Counted from the first letter of the stretch, positions 33,595 to 43,101 are shown. The stretch is 48,393 bases of DNA from Acidobacteriaceae bacterium (GCA_003140235.1 PLJN01000123.1:5525-53917); one strand, 5' to 3'. The notes: generated by a model from the sequence alone, not told the origin. Numbers and translations are program-made.

Positions 33595-34938
33595 TCATGC
33601 TCCCAGCGCTGTTTGAATAGCCTGGGCAATTGCGTCGGCGTGTTTTTCCATTTTCTCTTCGGACTCCGCTTCAATCATCACCCGGGCCAGAGCTTCGGTC
33701 CCTGAGTAGCGGACCACCACGCGGCCGGAGCCATCGAGATCGCGCTCGGCTTCTTCGATGGAAGCGTGGACGGCGGGAATCTTCTCCAGCGGCAACTTTT
33801 CGCGCACACGCACGTTCTTGATAACCTGGGGAAAGACCTTCATCCCGGCCACGAGCTCGGCCAGAGTCTTGCCGCTGCGGGCCATGATTCCCAGAACATG
33901 GATAGCCGTGAGCAGGCCATCGCCGGTGGTGGACTCGCGCGAAAGAATGATGTGGCCGGATTGCTCACCACCCAACACGGCGCCGGATTCCTTCATTTCA
34001 TCCAAAACGTACTTGTCGCCGACCGGAGCACGCAGCATTTTGATGCCGGCTTCGCGCAGAGCAATCTCCAGGCCCATGTTCGACATGGTCGTCGCGACCA
34101 CGGTATCGCTGGCCAGCTCTCCGCGTTCCTTCAGTTCACGCGCCAGAAGGAGCATGACGGCATCACCGTTCACAATGTTCCCGCTACTGTCCGCGAAGAG
34201 CGCGCGGTCCGCGTCACCGTCAAAGCAGACGCCCAGATCAGCGCCGCGCTCGACGACCTCGGCGGCAACCACCTTGGGGTGGAGAGCGCCGCAGTCCTCG
34301 TTGATGTTGGAGCCAGTAGGGGTGTGATGAATCAAGTCGGCCAACAGGCCGCAGCGCTCAAGAATGATCGACGCGAGACTACTGGCAGCGCCGTTGGCGC
34401 AGTCCACCACCGCCTTGAGCCGCTCGGCGCCGACAACCGGACGCCCCAGCCATTGCACATAAGCCGCACGCAAAAGATCGTCACCCGGCACCGACGAACC
34501 ACTGGGAATGGCCGGCTGATAGGGCGCTTCAGACTTCAGTAGCGCGAAAATCTCGGTTTCAATTTCCAGTTCGATTGCGTCTGCGAGCTTGTAACCGTCT
34601 CCGCCAAAAATTTTGATGCCGTTATCCTGCCACGGATTGTGCGAAGCGGAGATGACCACCCCGGCGGAAAATCCCTGCGAACGCGCCAGATACGCCACAG
34701 CCGGAGTGGGAATCACGCCGGCGCTCTCGATCTGAACACCCGAGTCGCGCAGACCGGCGGAAAGCACGTCGGCAATCCAGGGGCTGGACTGGCGCGTGTC
34801 CTGGCCAATCACAATGCGCTTCGGCCCCGCGGGCAGATGGTCGCCAAGGGCCCGGCCAATGGCATAGACGGTCTTCTTGTCTAGAGGAGGTTCGCCAGCA
34901 ACGCCGCGAATGCCATCTGTTCCAAAAAGTTTTCTCAC
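33595..34938 (-). CDS. glmM: Phosphoglucosamine mutase
   Basis: Interconverts glucosamine-6-phosphate and glucosamine-1-phosphate for UDP-GlcNAc, peptidoglycan and lipopolysaccharide synthesis. The 447-residue protein begins VRKLFGTDGIRGVAG, the family N-terminus. It has GVVISASHNPWQDNG with the phosphorylated Ser, the metal-binding loop FDGDADRALF, the sugar-binding GGEQSGHII and the phosphate-binding RYSGTEALARVM. The start is GTG at 34936-34938; the frame is open to 35022, but the extra residues are not family-like. TACAAT lies 7 bases upstream of the GTG, suggesting a leaderless mRNA. The gene is separated by about 160 bases from xseA upstream. Confidence 0.96.
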   Translation of the reverse strand: MRKLFGTDGIRGVAGEPPLDKKTVYAIGRALGDHLPAGPKRIVIGQDTRQSSPWIADVLSAGLRDSGVQIESAGVIPTPAVAYLARSQGFSAGVVISASHNPWQDNGIKIFGGDGYKLADAIELEIETEIFALLKSEAPYQPAIPSGSSVPGDDLLRAAYVQWLGRPVVGAERLKAVVDCANGAASSLASIILERCGLLADLIHHTPTGSNINEDCGALHPKVVAAEVVERGADLGVCFDGDADRALFADSSGNIVNGDAVMLLLARELKERGELASDTVVATTMSNMGLEIALREAGIKMLRAPVGDKYVLDEMKESGAVLGGEQSGHIILSRESTTGDGLLTAIHVLGIMARSGKTLAELVAGMKVFPQVIKNVRVREKLPLEKIPAVHASIEEAERDLDGSGRVVVRYSGTEALARVMIEAESEEKMEKHADAIAQAIQTALGA

Positions 34939-34945
34939 GGATTTG

Positions 34946-34951
34946 ATTGTA
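34946..34951 (-). promoter_or_regulatory. -10 box for leaderless glmM
   Basis: On the minus strand TACAAT ends 7 bases before the GTG start of glmM, with no Shine-Dalgarno sequence. The spacing equals that at queA. Confidence 0.55.
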
Positions 34952-35099
34952 CAAAATCTCGAACCCGCGCTTTTTGCGGATGAGAGATCACTATGAACAA
35001 GAACAATCTTAAGGAGCGCCATGTGCGCACCTGAAGCGCCTTCTGGTGATAGAGTTCCCTCACCGCAAAAAACCGCCGGTTCGGGATTTCAGAAGAGAC

Positions 35100-36476
35100 T
35101 CAATCTGGTTTAGTGTCCTTCACTTCTGCTGTAAAGCTTCCGCGGGCTACACGCGCGGAAATCCGATCGCCCGCTGAGAGCTTCCCCGCATCTTTCACCA
35201 GCGCACCGGTCGCATCAAAGACCAGAGCATAACCACGGTCCAGTATCTTCATCGGCGAAAGCGCATCCAGTCTTGCCGAAAGCTGGTCCAGACGCGCGCG
35301 ATGGATCATGGCGTAAGACTGCATTGTACGGATAAGCGCTTCCGTACGCGATTCAAGCTGCGTCCGCGTGATAATCAGAGATCGCCGAAAATCAAAATGC
35401 AGGACACGTCCGGACGCTGTATCCAACCGGCGGGTGTAGTCGCGTAACAAGTTGTGGAAGTTGCCGGCCAGGCGATAGACCAATTCGTCCAGACGCTGCG
35501 CCCGGCGGGCAAACAGGTCCCGCGCGCGGGCAAACGCTCCATGCTGCGAAAGCTCCGCAAGCTGGGACTTGGCCATCAGCAGCCGATAGCGGACAGCGCG
35601 CGCCAGTCTCTGTTGCAGATGGGCCAGGTGTTCATCCAGTTGGCGTTTGGACTCAATCACCAACTCAGCCGCGGCGGAAGGCGTAGGCGCTCGCAGGTCA
35701 GAAACAAAGTCGACAATGGTGAAGTCGGTTTCGTGTCCAATGGCGGAGATTACGGGAAGCGCGGAAGCGGCAATCGTTCGGGCGAGTGTTTCATCGTTGA
35801 AAGCGGCCAGGTCTTCAATGGACCCGCCGCCGCGAGCGATGATGATTACGTCCACGCCCTTTGCGCGGTTGAAGTATTTCACTCCGGCGGCAACTTCCGT
35901 AGCGGCCGATTCGCCCTGCACTTGCGCGGGATAAATCAAGATGCCGACACTCTCATGCCGGCGCGCGAGCACGTTGAGCATGTCATGCAGCGCGGCGCCG
36001 CGTGGGGAAGTCACAATGCCAATCTTTCGCGGCAACAGCGGAATCGGTTTCTTGCTTGCGGGATCAAACAAGCCTTCTTGGGCCAGCTTGGCCTTGAGTT
36101 GCTCAAACGCCAGTTGCAGCGCGCCGGCGCCCAACGGCTCGAGAAATTCGGCGGAGAGTTGGAGTTCGCCGCGAGCGTCGTAGATCGTAACGCGGCCGCG
36201 AGCGATGATCTGCATTCCATTATCTGGACGGAACCGCAGCAAACGCGCCTGGCTGCGGAACATCACAATGCGCAGCTGGGCATCGCCATCTTTCAGCGTG
36301 AAATAAAGATGTCCGGACTCCGCGGGGCGAAAGTTGGAAACTTCGCCTTCCACCCAAACGTCCGTATAGCCGTGCTCCACCATGGTGCGGACGGCGCTGA
36401 CCAGGTCGCCAACGCGCCATATGCGCCGGGATGGCTGTTCAACGAACGTAAAGCCGAGTTGGTCTTGCAATGACAT
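35100..36476 (-). CDS. xseA: Exodeoxyribonuclease VII large subunit
   Basis: The catalytic subunit of exonuclease VII, which degrades single-stranded DNA from both ends. It is 458 residues from ATG 36476 (MSLQDQLGFTFVEQ); an upstream TTG at 36515 is less likely. The N-terminal OB fold is visible as VWVEGEVSNFRPAESGHLYFTLKD. The catalytic region contains KIGIVTSPRGAALHDMLNVL and IIARGGGSIEDLAAFNDE, then ISAIGHETDFTIVDFVSDLRAPTPSAAAE. A long coiled-coil helix region and a C-terminal segment (MKILDRGYALVFD) follow. The small subunit gene xseB is not adjacent, which is common outside the enterobacteria. Confidence 0.96.
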   Translation of the reverse strand: MSLQDQLGFTFVEQPSRRIWRVGDLVSAVRTMVEHGYTDVWVEGEVSNFRPAESGHLYFTLKDGDAQLRIVMFRSQARLLRFRPDNGMQIIARGRVTIYDARGELQLSAEFLEPLGAGALQLAFEQLKAKLAQEGLFDPASKKPIPLLPRKIGIVTSPRGAALHDMLNVLARRHESVGILIYPAQVQGESAATEVAAGVKYFNRAKGVDVIIIARGGGSIEDLAAFNDETLARTIAASALPVISAIGHETDFTIVDFVSDLRAPTPSAAAELVIESKRQLDEHLAHLQQRLARAVRYRLLMAKSQLAELSQHGAFARARDLFARRAQRLDELVYRLAGNFHNLLRDYTRRLDTASGRVLHFDFRRSLIITRTQLESRTEALIRTMQSYAMIHRARLDQLSARLDALSPMKILDRGYALVFDATGALVKDAGKLSAGDRISARVARGSFTAEVKDTKPD

Positions 36477-36653
36477 CAGCGAAAAGTCTATCAGGTTGAG
36501 GATTGTCCGGGCCAAGCCGGCACGGTTGGCTTAAAGCCTTTTATTTTGGGTTGGATGATCATTGAGCGACTTCAGTTTAGACGTGGAGGACGGCATTTGT
36601 TAAGGGCCGGACATCTAGCGCGGATGAGCGAGCGGAGAATGCACTCAACGTAG

Positions 36654-36785
36654 AGACGCGGCACTGCCGCGTCTGACTGTGTGTTCCGGGAAGAATTTTC
36701 GTGGTTCGCGACGAACGCGTATTGATTCTCGTCAGCACACCCATTCTCGTCGCATTGTAGAGTGAGACGTGGCAATGCCACGTCT
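36654..36785. repeat. Pair of palindromic REP-like elements
   Basis: Two near-identical palindromes lie in opposite orientation in this gene-free stretch. The first (36654-36674) is AGACGCGGCA-C-TGCCGCGTCT and the second (36765-36785) AGACGTGGCA-A-TGCCACGTCT; each has a perfect 10-base stem around a single base. GTAGAG precedes the first and CTCTAC follows the second. They resemble the short dispersed palindromes often found between genes in Acidobacteriota. Nothing else recognisable was seen in 36477-36849. Confidence 0.8.
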
Positions 36786-36849
36786 CTACGTCGAGATTTT
36801 GTTGCGTGGCCAGCACTAGAGCGCACGAAATTGTTTAGGTTCGGCGCAA

Positions 36850-37035
36850 TCAGCCGTTGGTGTGTGAACCTCTCAACGTAGCTCTATGCGCTTTTTTGCG
36901 CCGCATTTTCTTGGCGTAGCGGGCTGCGGCAAACAGATCGACGGCGGGCTCGCCAGAAGCTTTTTTCTTCGCGCTTGCTGATGTCTTCGGGGGAGTAGCT
37001 TTTACTTCTGGGGTATCTACTACGGGCGTATCCAT
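36850..37035 (-). CDS. Small basic protein, unknown function
   Basis: Sixty-one residues beginning MDTPVVDTPEVKATPPKT and ending in a lysine/arginine-rich tail (YAKKMRRKKAHRATLRG). AAGGAG lies about 9 bases before the ATG. A second ATG in another frame lies closer to the same ribosome site, but its product has an unnatural composition. The Ala/Lys/Pro-rich N-terminal half resembles a disordered nucleic-acid-binding tail. Function is unknown. Confidence 0.55.
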   Translation of the reverse strand: MDTPVVDTPEVKATPPKTSASAKKKASGEPAVDLFAAARYAKKMRRKKAHRATLRGSHTNG

Positions 37036-37179
37036 AATTCATTTTCTCCTTAAGATTGCTGATAAAAGATGACTGATAAAAAGTGCGGACTAGCTCAATT
37101 GGCAGACTACGCTGATTGGCCTGGCTAGAGTGAGCAGAATTGCTCAGAAGATGGGTGACAGGAAGCGCGACTTGCCCGT

Positions 37180-37770
37180 TCAAACCGCCGATATGAAAAT
37201 ACGCAGTCGATCCTCACTATCATCCCAGGACAAGGTTAGGACGTTGAGCGGTTCAGATTTTCGTGAGCTTTGATCTACCGTTTCGAACGTTACGTAAAAC
37301 TCCGTTAATGCCGCCAGTTTTATGTCTTTGTAAACGCGGTTCATTTTGGGGACCATCTGGAAGTCCCCTTCCTTTACCCACGTTGCGGTCACTTGTTTGC
37401 CGAGCCATTTTTGTAACTCTCGGTTCTTGCTGGTTCTCAGGGTTATGAGCTTTTGTAGCATTTCTTCCGATGCCTTTATGGACTCAGAGCCCTTCCGGAT
37501 CCACGCCGCACCGGCAAAATGTGGCGCGTTTCCGCTATGCTCTATTTCCACTTTCACACATGACTTACCGTCCTTCTCGTACACTGCGGAGCGCCACACA
37601 ATCGGAGGATAGATGGCATCGCACTTCTCACGCACTGTCTTCTGAATGCCATCGGGATTCTTAACGCCTTGAACAGTTCCATCATCCTTTTCCCCAATGA
37701 GAACTGTTGCAACATAGTCGGGCTTAACAGAGTTAGCAAAGGCAACTAATGTCTTGGGAAGATCCCTACT
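37180..37770 (-). pseudogene. 5'-truncated AlbA_2 (Schlafen-type) domain gene abutting gyrA
   Basis: The recognisable protein begins [20 protein letters not shown] at the last codons of gyrA and continues TVLIGEKDDGTVQGVKNPDG and AGAAWIRKGSESIKASEEM, which match the AlbA_2 domain found in many ATP-binding or regulator-like proteins. The frame extends back only to a TGA at 37813-37815 inside gyrA and contains no ATG, GTG or TTG before the GTG at 37635, well inside the domain. The gene thus seems to have lost its first 20-30 residues, including the conserved acidic/FK segment. The rest (to residue ISAV) is intact. A short product from GTG 37635 is possible. Confidence 0.5.
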
Positions 37771-40408
37771 GCAACAAACTCCCGTTCGGGTCTTCTTCTT
37801 TTTCCTGCAGGATCACGGCGGACGCTACTTTGTCGCCGGCTTCGAGATTCAACAGGCGGACGCCCTGCGTCGACCGGCCGGCTTCGCGGATTTGCTTGGT
37901 GTCGATGCGGATGATTTTGCCGAACTGGCTGATCAGCATGGCTTCGGACGTTTCGTCGACCAGCATGATCGCCGAGACTTTGCCGTTGCGCGCTGTGGTC
38001 TTTACGTTGATCACGCCTTTACCGCCGCGGGATTGCAGGCGGTATTCTTCGATCGGCGTGCGCTTGCCGTAGCCTTGCTCGGTCACGCTCAGGATCAGGC
38101 TGGGGACGTTTTCCGGCGGCGCGTCTTTTCCGTCTTTGTCTTTACTCTTGCCGTTGGCTTTCTTTTTGCCGTCTTTCGGCGTTACAGCCATGCCAACGAT
38201 GTGGTCGCCTTTGTCGAGGTCCATGCCGCGCACGCCGAAGGCGGGGCGGCCCATGGAGCGGACGTCTTCTTCGTCAAAACGGATGGCCTGGCCTTCATGC
38301 GAAGCCAGGAACACGACATGATTGCCGTCGGTGAGGCGGACGGCGACTAGCTCGTCGTCTTTTTCAATGCCGATGGCGATGATGCCGCGCTGCATTACGT
38401 TGCTGAAGTCTTTGACCGGCGTTTTCTTCACCGTGCCGTTGCGCGTGACGAAGAAGACGTAGCGGTTTTCTTCTTCGAGATTGCGCACTTCGAGCAGCGT
38501 GCGCACCGTCTCGCCCGGCTGCAGCGATACCAGATTGCCAATGTGTTTGCCTTTGCCTGCGGCGCCCACGTCGGGGACTTCGTAGACTTTCAGCCAATAC
38601 ACGCGGCCGGCGTTGGTGAAGATCAGCAGATACGAATGCGTGGACGCGCTGAAGAGATATTCGACGAAATCTTCTTCGCGGGTCTTCATGCCGGTGCGTC
38701 CGGTGCCGCCGCGGCGTTGCTGGCGGTAGGTGGAGACGGGCGTGCGCTTGAGGTATCCGCTGTGCGAGACCGTGACGATGACCTGCTCGTCGGCAATCAG
38801 GTCTTCGAGCGTGATCTCGGTGGATTCGTCGGTGATCTCGGTGCGACGCTCGTCGCCGAACTGTTCTTTGACTTCTTCGAGTTCTTTGATGATGACGCTG
38901 CGCAGTTTTTTGTCAGACGCCAGAATGGCTTCGAGCCCGGCAATCTTTTCGCGGATCTCTTCGAGTTCTTTCAGGATTTCGTCCGTCGAGAGGCGGGTCA
39001 GGCGATAGAGCTGCAAGTCCAGAATGGCATCGGCTTGCTTGGCGCTGAGCCGGCCTTCGGGGCCGCCGATGCGCTTCTGCATGTCTTTATCGGCGATCTT
39101 GTACTTGGCGGCCAGCAAGGCGTCTTTGGCTTCCGCGCGCGAGCCGGAGGCGCGAATGAGCTTGATAACCATGTCGAGGTTATCGAGCGCCATCTTGTAG
39201 CCTTCCAAAATGTGCTCGCGCTCGCGGGCTTTTTCCAGCAGGTAGACGGTGCGGCGGCGCACCACGTCCACGCGATGATCAATGAAGTGCTGTATGGCCT
39301 GGACCAGGCCCATTTCCTTGGGCTGTCCGTTGACCACCGCCAGAAAAATCATGCTGAAGCTTTCCTGCAATTGCGTGTGCTTGAAAAGCTGGTTGAGAAT
39401 GATCTGCTCTTCGGCGCCGCGCTTCAGTTCCACCACAATGCGCATGCCGTCGCGTCCGGATTCATCGCGGACGTCGGAGATGTCGTCAATGACTTTGTCA
39501 TTCACCAACTGGGCAATGCGTTCGACGATCTTGGCTTTGTTGACCTGGTAGGGAATCTCGGTAACGATGATCGACTTGCGGCCTTGCGCCATGTCTTCAA
39601 TGGCGGCCTTGGCGCGCATGATGAAGCGTCCGCGGCCGTTGGTGTATGCGGCTTCAATTCCGGCGCGGCCGTAGATGTAAGCGCCGGTGGGAAAGTCCGG
39701 GCCTTTTACGATCTTGAGAAGGTCTTTGAGCTTGAGAGCCGGATCGTTGACCAGCGCAATGGTGGCCTCAACAATTTCCGTGAGATTGTGCGGCGGAATA
39801 TTTGTCGCCATGCCTACGGCAATGCCGCTCGAACCATTCACCAGCAAATTGGGAATACGCGCGGGCAGGACCGTGGGCTCGAGCGTGGACTCGTCATAGT
39901 TGGGAACGAAGTCGACTGTCTCTTTGTCGATGTCTTCCATCAGCGAGCCGGCAATGCGCTGCAAACGGCATTCGGTGTAACGCATGGCCGCCGGAGGATC
40001 GTTGTCTACGGAACCGAAGTTGCCCTGGCCATCAATGAGCGGATACCGCAGAGAGAAATTCTGGGCCAGGCGAACGAGCGTGTCGTAAATCGCCGAATCA
40101 CCGTGAGGGTGATAGAGACCCATGGCCTGTCCCACGACCTTGGCGCACTTGGTGAATTTCTTGTTGTACTGCAATCCCATTTCCTGCATGGCATACAGCA
40201 CGCGGCGATGCACTGGCTTGAGTCCGTCACGCACATCGGGAAGCGCGCGGCCAATGATGACCGACATGGAGTAGTCGAGATACGACCGCCGCATCTCATC
40301 TTCAATGTTGATGGGCTGCACGTTAGCGGCGCCGGGAGAACCGGGAGGAAGTGGTCCGTCATCTCCGCCGGGGGTTAATGGGAGTTGCGGGTTCTGGTCA
40401 TCGGCCAT
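37766..40408 (-). CDS. gyrA: DNA gyrase subunit A
   Basis: The breakage-reunion subunit of DNA gyrase, 880 residues. The catalytic Tyr is in [11 protein letters not shown]. The quinolone-resistance region reads [19 protein letters not shown], with Ser and Asp at the two classical positions, so no resistance substitution is visible there. The C-terminal beta-pinwheel carries the GyrA box QRRGGTG, which separates gyrase from topoisomerase IV, and further RGGKG-type blades ([13 protein letters not shown]). A Lys-rich insert ([18 protein letters not shown]) lies in the pinwheel. The ATG at 40408 has no clear ribosome site. gyrB lies about 6 kb upstream on the same strand. Confidence 0.98.
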   Translation of the reverse strand: MADDQNPQLPLTPGGDDGPLPPGSPGAANVQPINIEDEMRRSYLDYSMSVIIGRALPDVRDGLKPVHRRVLYAMQEMGLQYNKKFTKCAKVVGQAMGLYHPHGDSAIYDTLVRLAQNFSLRYPLIDGQGNFGSVDNDPPAAMRYTECRLQRIAGSLMEDIDKETVDFVPNYDESTLEPTVLPARIPNLLVNGSSGIAVGMATNIPPHNLTEIVEATIALVNDPALKLKDLLKIVKGPDFPTGAYIYGRAGIEAAYTNGRGRFIMRAKAAIEDMAQGRKSIIVTEIPYQVNKAKIVERIAQLVNDKVIDDISDVRDESGRDGMRIVVELKRGAEEQIILNQLFKHTQLQESFSMIFLAVVNGQPKEMGLVQAIQHFIDHRVDVVRRRTVYLLEKAREREHILEGYKMALDNLDMVIKLIRASGSRAEAKDALLAAKYKIADKDMQKRIGGPEGRLSAKQADAILDLQLYRLTRLSTDEILKELEEIREKIAGLEAILASDKKLRSVIIKELEEVKEQFGDERRTEITDESTEITLEDLIADEQVIVTVSHSGYLKRTPVSTYRQQRRGGTGRTGMKTREEDFVEYLFSASTHSYLLIFTNAGRVYWLKVYEVPDVGAAGKGKHIGNLVSLQPGETVRTLLEVRNLEEENRYVFFVTRNGTVKKTPVKDFSNVMQRGIIAIGIEKDDELVAVRLTDGNHVVFLASHEGQAIRFDEEDVRSMGRPAFGVRGMDLDKGDHIVGMAVTPKDGKKKANGKSKDKDGKDAPPENVPSLILSVTEQGYGKRTPIEEYRLQSRGGKGVINVKTTARNGKVSAIMLVDETSEAMLISQFGKIIRIDTKQIREAGRSTQGVRLLNLEAGDKVASAVILQEKEEDPNGSLLQ

Positions 40409-40570
40409 GAAGTTTTGTTCTCAATTTCTCGCTGCCTCTGCGTTGCTATCAAGCCCACAATCAGTGCGATTCGAAAGCTGTTTTCAGGACTCCCGAATTG
40501 CCGCTAACTGCTTGTATTCACAGAGGTTAGTCACAGGAATGAATACAGGAAAGTATATCACGTTTTCACA

Positions 40571-40741
40571 TCCCGAGCGTAGTGAGGGATCCCTATCACC
40601 GGAAAAACATTAGCTGCGAATTGACGCGAATTTCCAAGGTATTCTGAATTGGATTCGCGTTTATTCGCGTGCATTCGCGGCCAAAAAAAATCGTGCCCCG
40701 GAGGGTCTCGCGGCTATAGGGTTCCCTCGCTACGCTCGGGA
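40571..40741. repeat. Inverted repeat pair between gyrA and the next gene
   Basis: TCCCGAGCGTAGTGAGGGA (40571-40589) is repeated in inverted orientation at 40723-40741 with one mismatch. Between them are several TTCGCG/CGCGAA motifs (for example around 40627 and 40655-40678) that also pair. The 335-base stretch 40409-40743 otherwise holds nothing I recognise. The right arm touches the end of the frameshifted gene that follows. Confidence 0.7.
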
Positions 40742-40743
40742 TA

Positions 40744-41467
40744 TTAAAAAAGCCGCAGAGAATTCCCCATCTCATCATTCACTTTCGATGTAGCGGCCAA
40801 GTCCAGATCAGTCAGTAGAATCTTCCGCAAAGGCTTGCTGGAAAAATCGAACAACGTCTGGCCCATGATGGCGAAGTTTTTGCTTTCAATGCGGTGCCCG
40901 TCTTTGAAGATGAACACGGTGGGCGGTGTGTTGTCCGGCTCAGGTTCGATGAATCGCGCTTGCTCGACTGCGGCGGGTTTGGCGTCCGCTGGTGGTCCCG
41001 AACGAGCGCTGGGGGTTGCGATTCTGTTGGGCTAGAGCGTCTTGAGCTCCTCGGTTGTAGGCTTCCTGCAGGGCGGCCTCGTCATCTGACGGTGAAGAAT
41101 TGTCCGCGGCAGCCTGCTGCTCCTGCGGAGCCGCGGAATTATTTGGATAGAGATAGACAGGGTAAAACAACGGTATGGCAATGATTTCCCGGCCGCGGCG
41201 GTGCGGATCGCCAAACGGCACCGGCAGACGCACGGAAACTCTGTGAAACGCTGGCGCAGGTTTGGCCGGGGTTGACGACACGCCGCGCGAGTTGCCATTT
41301 GGTCCCGGCGGGGTCACGGTTGATGGACCGCCATGCGGCCTGATGTTGGGAACAGGAGCGGGTTTCGTGGAAAGCACGCCGCGAATGTCCACTTGCGCCA
41401 GGGCGGATACGGTAAAGGCAAAAAGAAGAATAGAGAAAAATGCGGGACGCGATATGCTGTGCAACAT
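40744..41467 (-). pseudogene. Exported protein of unknown function, frameshifted near its middle
   Basis: From ATG 41467 the product has a signal peptide (MLHSISRPAFFSILLFAFTVSALAQ, in two short parts), a Pro-rich region and IIAIPLFYPVYLYPNN. The frame then runs into unlikely sequence (SGRQTRRSRASAIHRT) and stops at 40940. In the next frame the same region reads GPPADAKPAAVEQARFIEPE followed by PPTVFIFKDGHRIESKNFAI and LTDLDLAATSKVND, ending at a TAA at 40744-40746. This is clearly one protein of about 240 residues split by a one-base slip near 41000, close to CCCCC and GGG runs. It may be real decay or an assembly error. Confidence 0.7.
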
Positions 41468-41532
41468 ATGAAGACCACCTGCCAAAGAATTGCTTACTTT
41501 CTCCGGTAATCATAAACCCGGCGGGCCAGTGT

Positions 41533-42678
41533 TTACATGGGATTTTGATGGATCCAGCCAGCCAGCCGCAGACAGCTCTCAACGATCCTGATGGCTGCGG
41601 CGGCGAAGAAAATCCATAGAAACCAGCGCCGCCAGCGTGTCTCCAGCAGATCAGCCGCTACACCGGCGATAAACAGAAAAAGGAAGCTCAGGCCCAGTGT
41701 TTCCGGCCATAGACGGGCAGCGGGAGGCAGCAGCGCGAAAAGGAACACTGTGGTGAGGGACGTCAGCAGCGGTGCTGTGTTGCCAAAGTAGCGTGCGCGC
41801 TTCCAGCTTCCATAGGCCGTGAGAGCTGCAATGAACAACGCGACCAGTACATAGCTGTCGGTGTCTTTGTTTAATGGAAATCCGACGTTGCGCGCGACTT
41901 CCATTGAGAATTGCGGTGTCAACAAAGCACGCGAGCCGGCGCCGGCGCTGCCCGTGATCCAGGCTACAGCCCCCAGAATCCCAAGTCCCAAGACGGACGC
42001 GCCGACGAAAACCATCAGCGCGGAACGTCGCCGTCCGGGCGTGAGGTAGAGAATGAACGCCAGAGCCAGCAGCACCAGCGTAGCGGCCCACAGGGAAACC
42101 GCGATGCTGAAACCAATCGACAATCCCAGTAGCACGATTCTGGGCGCCCATTTGCGCGGCGGCGAGTAAACGGTGTGAGCAACGCCGATCGCGGTGTAGA
42201 TCAGGCCAAAGCTGCTCCAGGCCAGAATAATTTCCGGGCCAATGTTGGTGCTGATCATTACCATGGCCGGCGAAAAACAGTAAAGGGCCAGCGCGCAGTA
42301 TCCGCCTTCATCACCAAACAGTCTGCGGGCCACCCACCAGATTGCCGCGCCCAGCCAGAATCCAAAAACCACAAATGGCAGCCGCAACAACCATGGCCGT
42401 GGCACAGCCAGAGCCGCGCTGAGCCGCGCCGGCGCCACGCTGCGGACGATGCTCGTGGCCCGCATGGGCAACGAAGCCACTAGTCCGGTAAACGGCGAGG
42501 TGACGCGGAATTCCTGCCCCAGTAGCGGACGATGCCCGGAAGCGATGTATTCATACTCCAGGTCGGACAACCGGCGGTTTCCGGCAACCCACAGGCATTG
42601 CGCCAAAAAAGCCAGCAGCATGGCGCCCGCAATAAGCTGCGGACGGCCGATGCTGAACTCCTTGATGATCCTGAGCAT
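41533..42678 (-). CDS. Polytopic membrane protein, GT-C glycosyltransferase-like
   Basis: A 381-residue protein with about nine or ten membrane helices. The layout resembles GT39/ArnT-type glycosyltransferases of the GT-C fold: an early acidic pair in a periplasmic loop (RRLSDLEYEYI, about residues 35-45), a Phe-Arg-Val loop (GQEFRVTSPFTG) and a helix with LLRLPFVVFGFWLGA. GT-C enzymes transfer sugars from polyprenyl phosphate carriers outside the cytoplasmic membrane. The length is shorter than ArnT, with no soluble C-terminal domain, so substrate and even activity are uncertain. Confidence 0.55.
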   Translation of the reverse strand: MLRIIKEFSIGRPQLIAGAMLLAFLAQCLWVAGNRRLSDLEYEYIASGHRPLLGQEFRVTSPFTGLVASLPMRATSIVRSVAPARLSAALAVPRPWLLRLPFVVFGFWLGAAIWWVARRLFGDEGGYCALALYCFSPAMVMISTNIGPEIILAWSSFGLIYTAIGVAHTVYSPPRKWAPRIVLLGLSIGFSIAVSLWAATLVLLALAFILYLTPGRRRSALMVFVGASVLGLGILGAVAWITGSAGAGSRALLTPQFSMEVARNVGFPLNKDTDSYVLVALFIAALTAYGSWKRARYFGNTAPLLTSLTTVFLFALLPPAARLWPETLGLSFLFLFIAGVAADLLETRWRRWFLWIFFAAAAIRIVESCLRLAGWIHQNPM

Positions 42679-42729
42679 GAATTGACAGTTGTATCATGCT
42701 CGCCGGGAAAGCTGCGCCAGCCGTTGACT

Positions 42730-42966
42730 TCAGTCCAGCCGCAAGGGTTCCAGCACGGGCCGCGAAATCCGCTGGGACAGCGCGCGAATAATGGCAAAGC
42801 CCACGCCCGCCAGGGGCGCGACCGCCATGAGCGCCAGAATGTCGTCAGTGGGATCAGACGTGCCGGGGGCCCATTCGATTCCGCTTGGACCCTCCTGTCC
42901 CAGCGCATATTTCACGAGCAGCATTACGATCAGCACGGCCACAAACAGCAGTATTTTTCGTTTCAT
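42730..42966 (-). CDS. Small membrane protein, unknown function
   Basis: Seventy-eight residues from ATG 42966, with AAAGGA about 7 bases upstream. An N-terminal hydrophobic segment (ILLFVAVLIVMLLVKYA) and a second weaker one (LALMAVAPLAGVGFAII) flank an acidic loop. It lies 51 bases before the glycosyltransferase-like gene on the same strand and may be co-transcribed. No family was recognised. Confidence 0.5.
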   Translation of the reverse strand: MKRKILLFVAVLIVMLLVKYALGQEGPSGIEWAPGTSDPTDDILALMAVAPLAGVGFAIIRALSQRISRPVLEPLRLD

Positions 42967-43101
42967 GAGACGTCCTTTCATCCTCTCTCTATTGGAAACC
43001 TGTGGCGGTGTTTTTGTTCCCGACTGACAGATTGGCCTGCAAATTCTGCCTAAACTTTTTCCCGCGCCTGCCGATAGTATGGATGTCAGCCAAAAGAGAC
43101 G

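Noticed and set aside
34993-35034. Tiny plus-strand frame MNKNNLKERHVRT between glmM and xseA
   Set aside because: Thirteen codons with no ribosome site and no conserved context; too short to support.
37084-37110. GCGGACTAGCTCAATTGGCAGA, resembling the acceptor and D-arm of a tRNA
   Set aside because: No matching D-stem 3' side, anticodon arm, T-arm or acceptor end follows, so it is not a tRNA gene; it could be a remnant or chance.
36884-37183. Alternative 53-residue product MNYGYARSRYPRSKSYSPED from the ATG closest to the AAGGAG site
   Set aside because: Overlaps the 61-residue frame and has an arginine/serine-rich composition typical of out-of-frame reading; the other ATG has good spacing.
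38543-40378. A 611-residue open frame on the plus strand opposite gyrA
   Set aside because: Antisense shadow of gyrA caused by codon bias; composition (runs of [16 protein letters not shown] type) is not protein-like.
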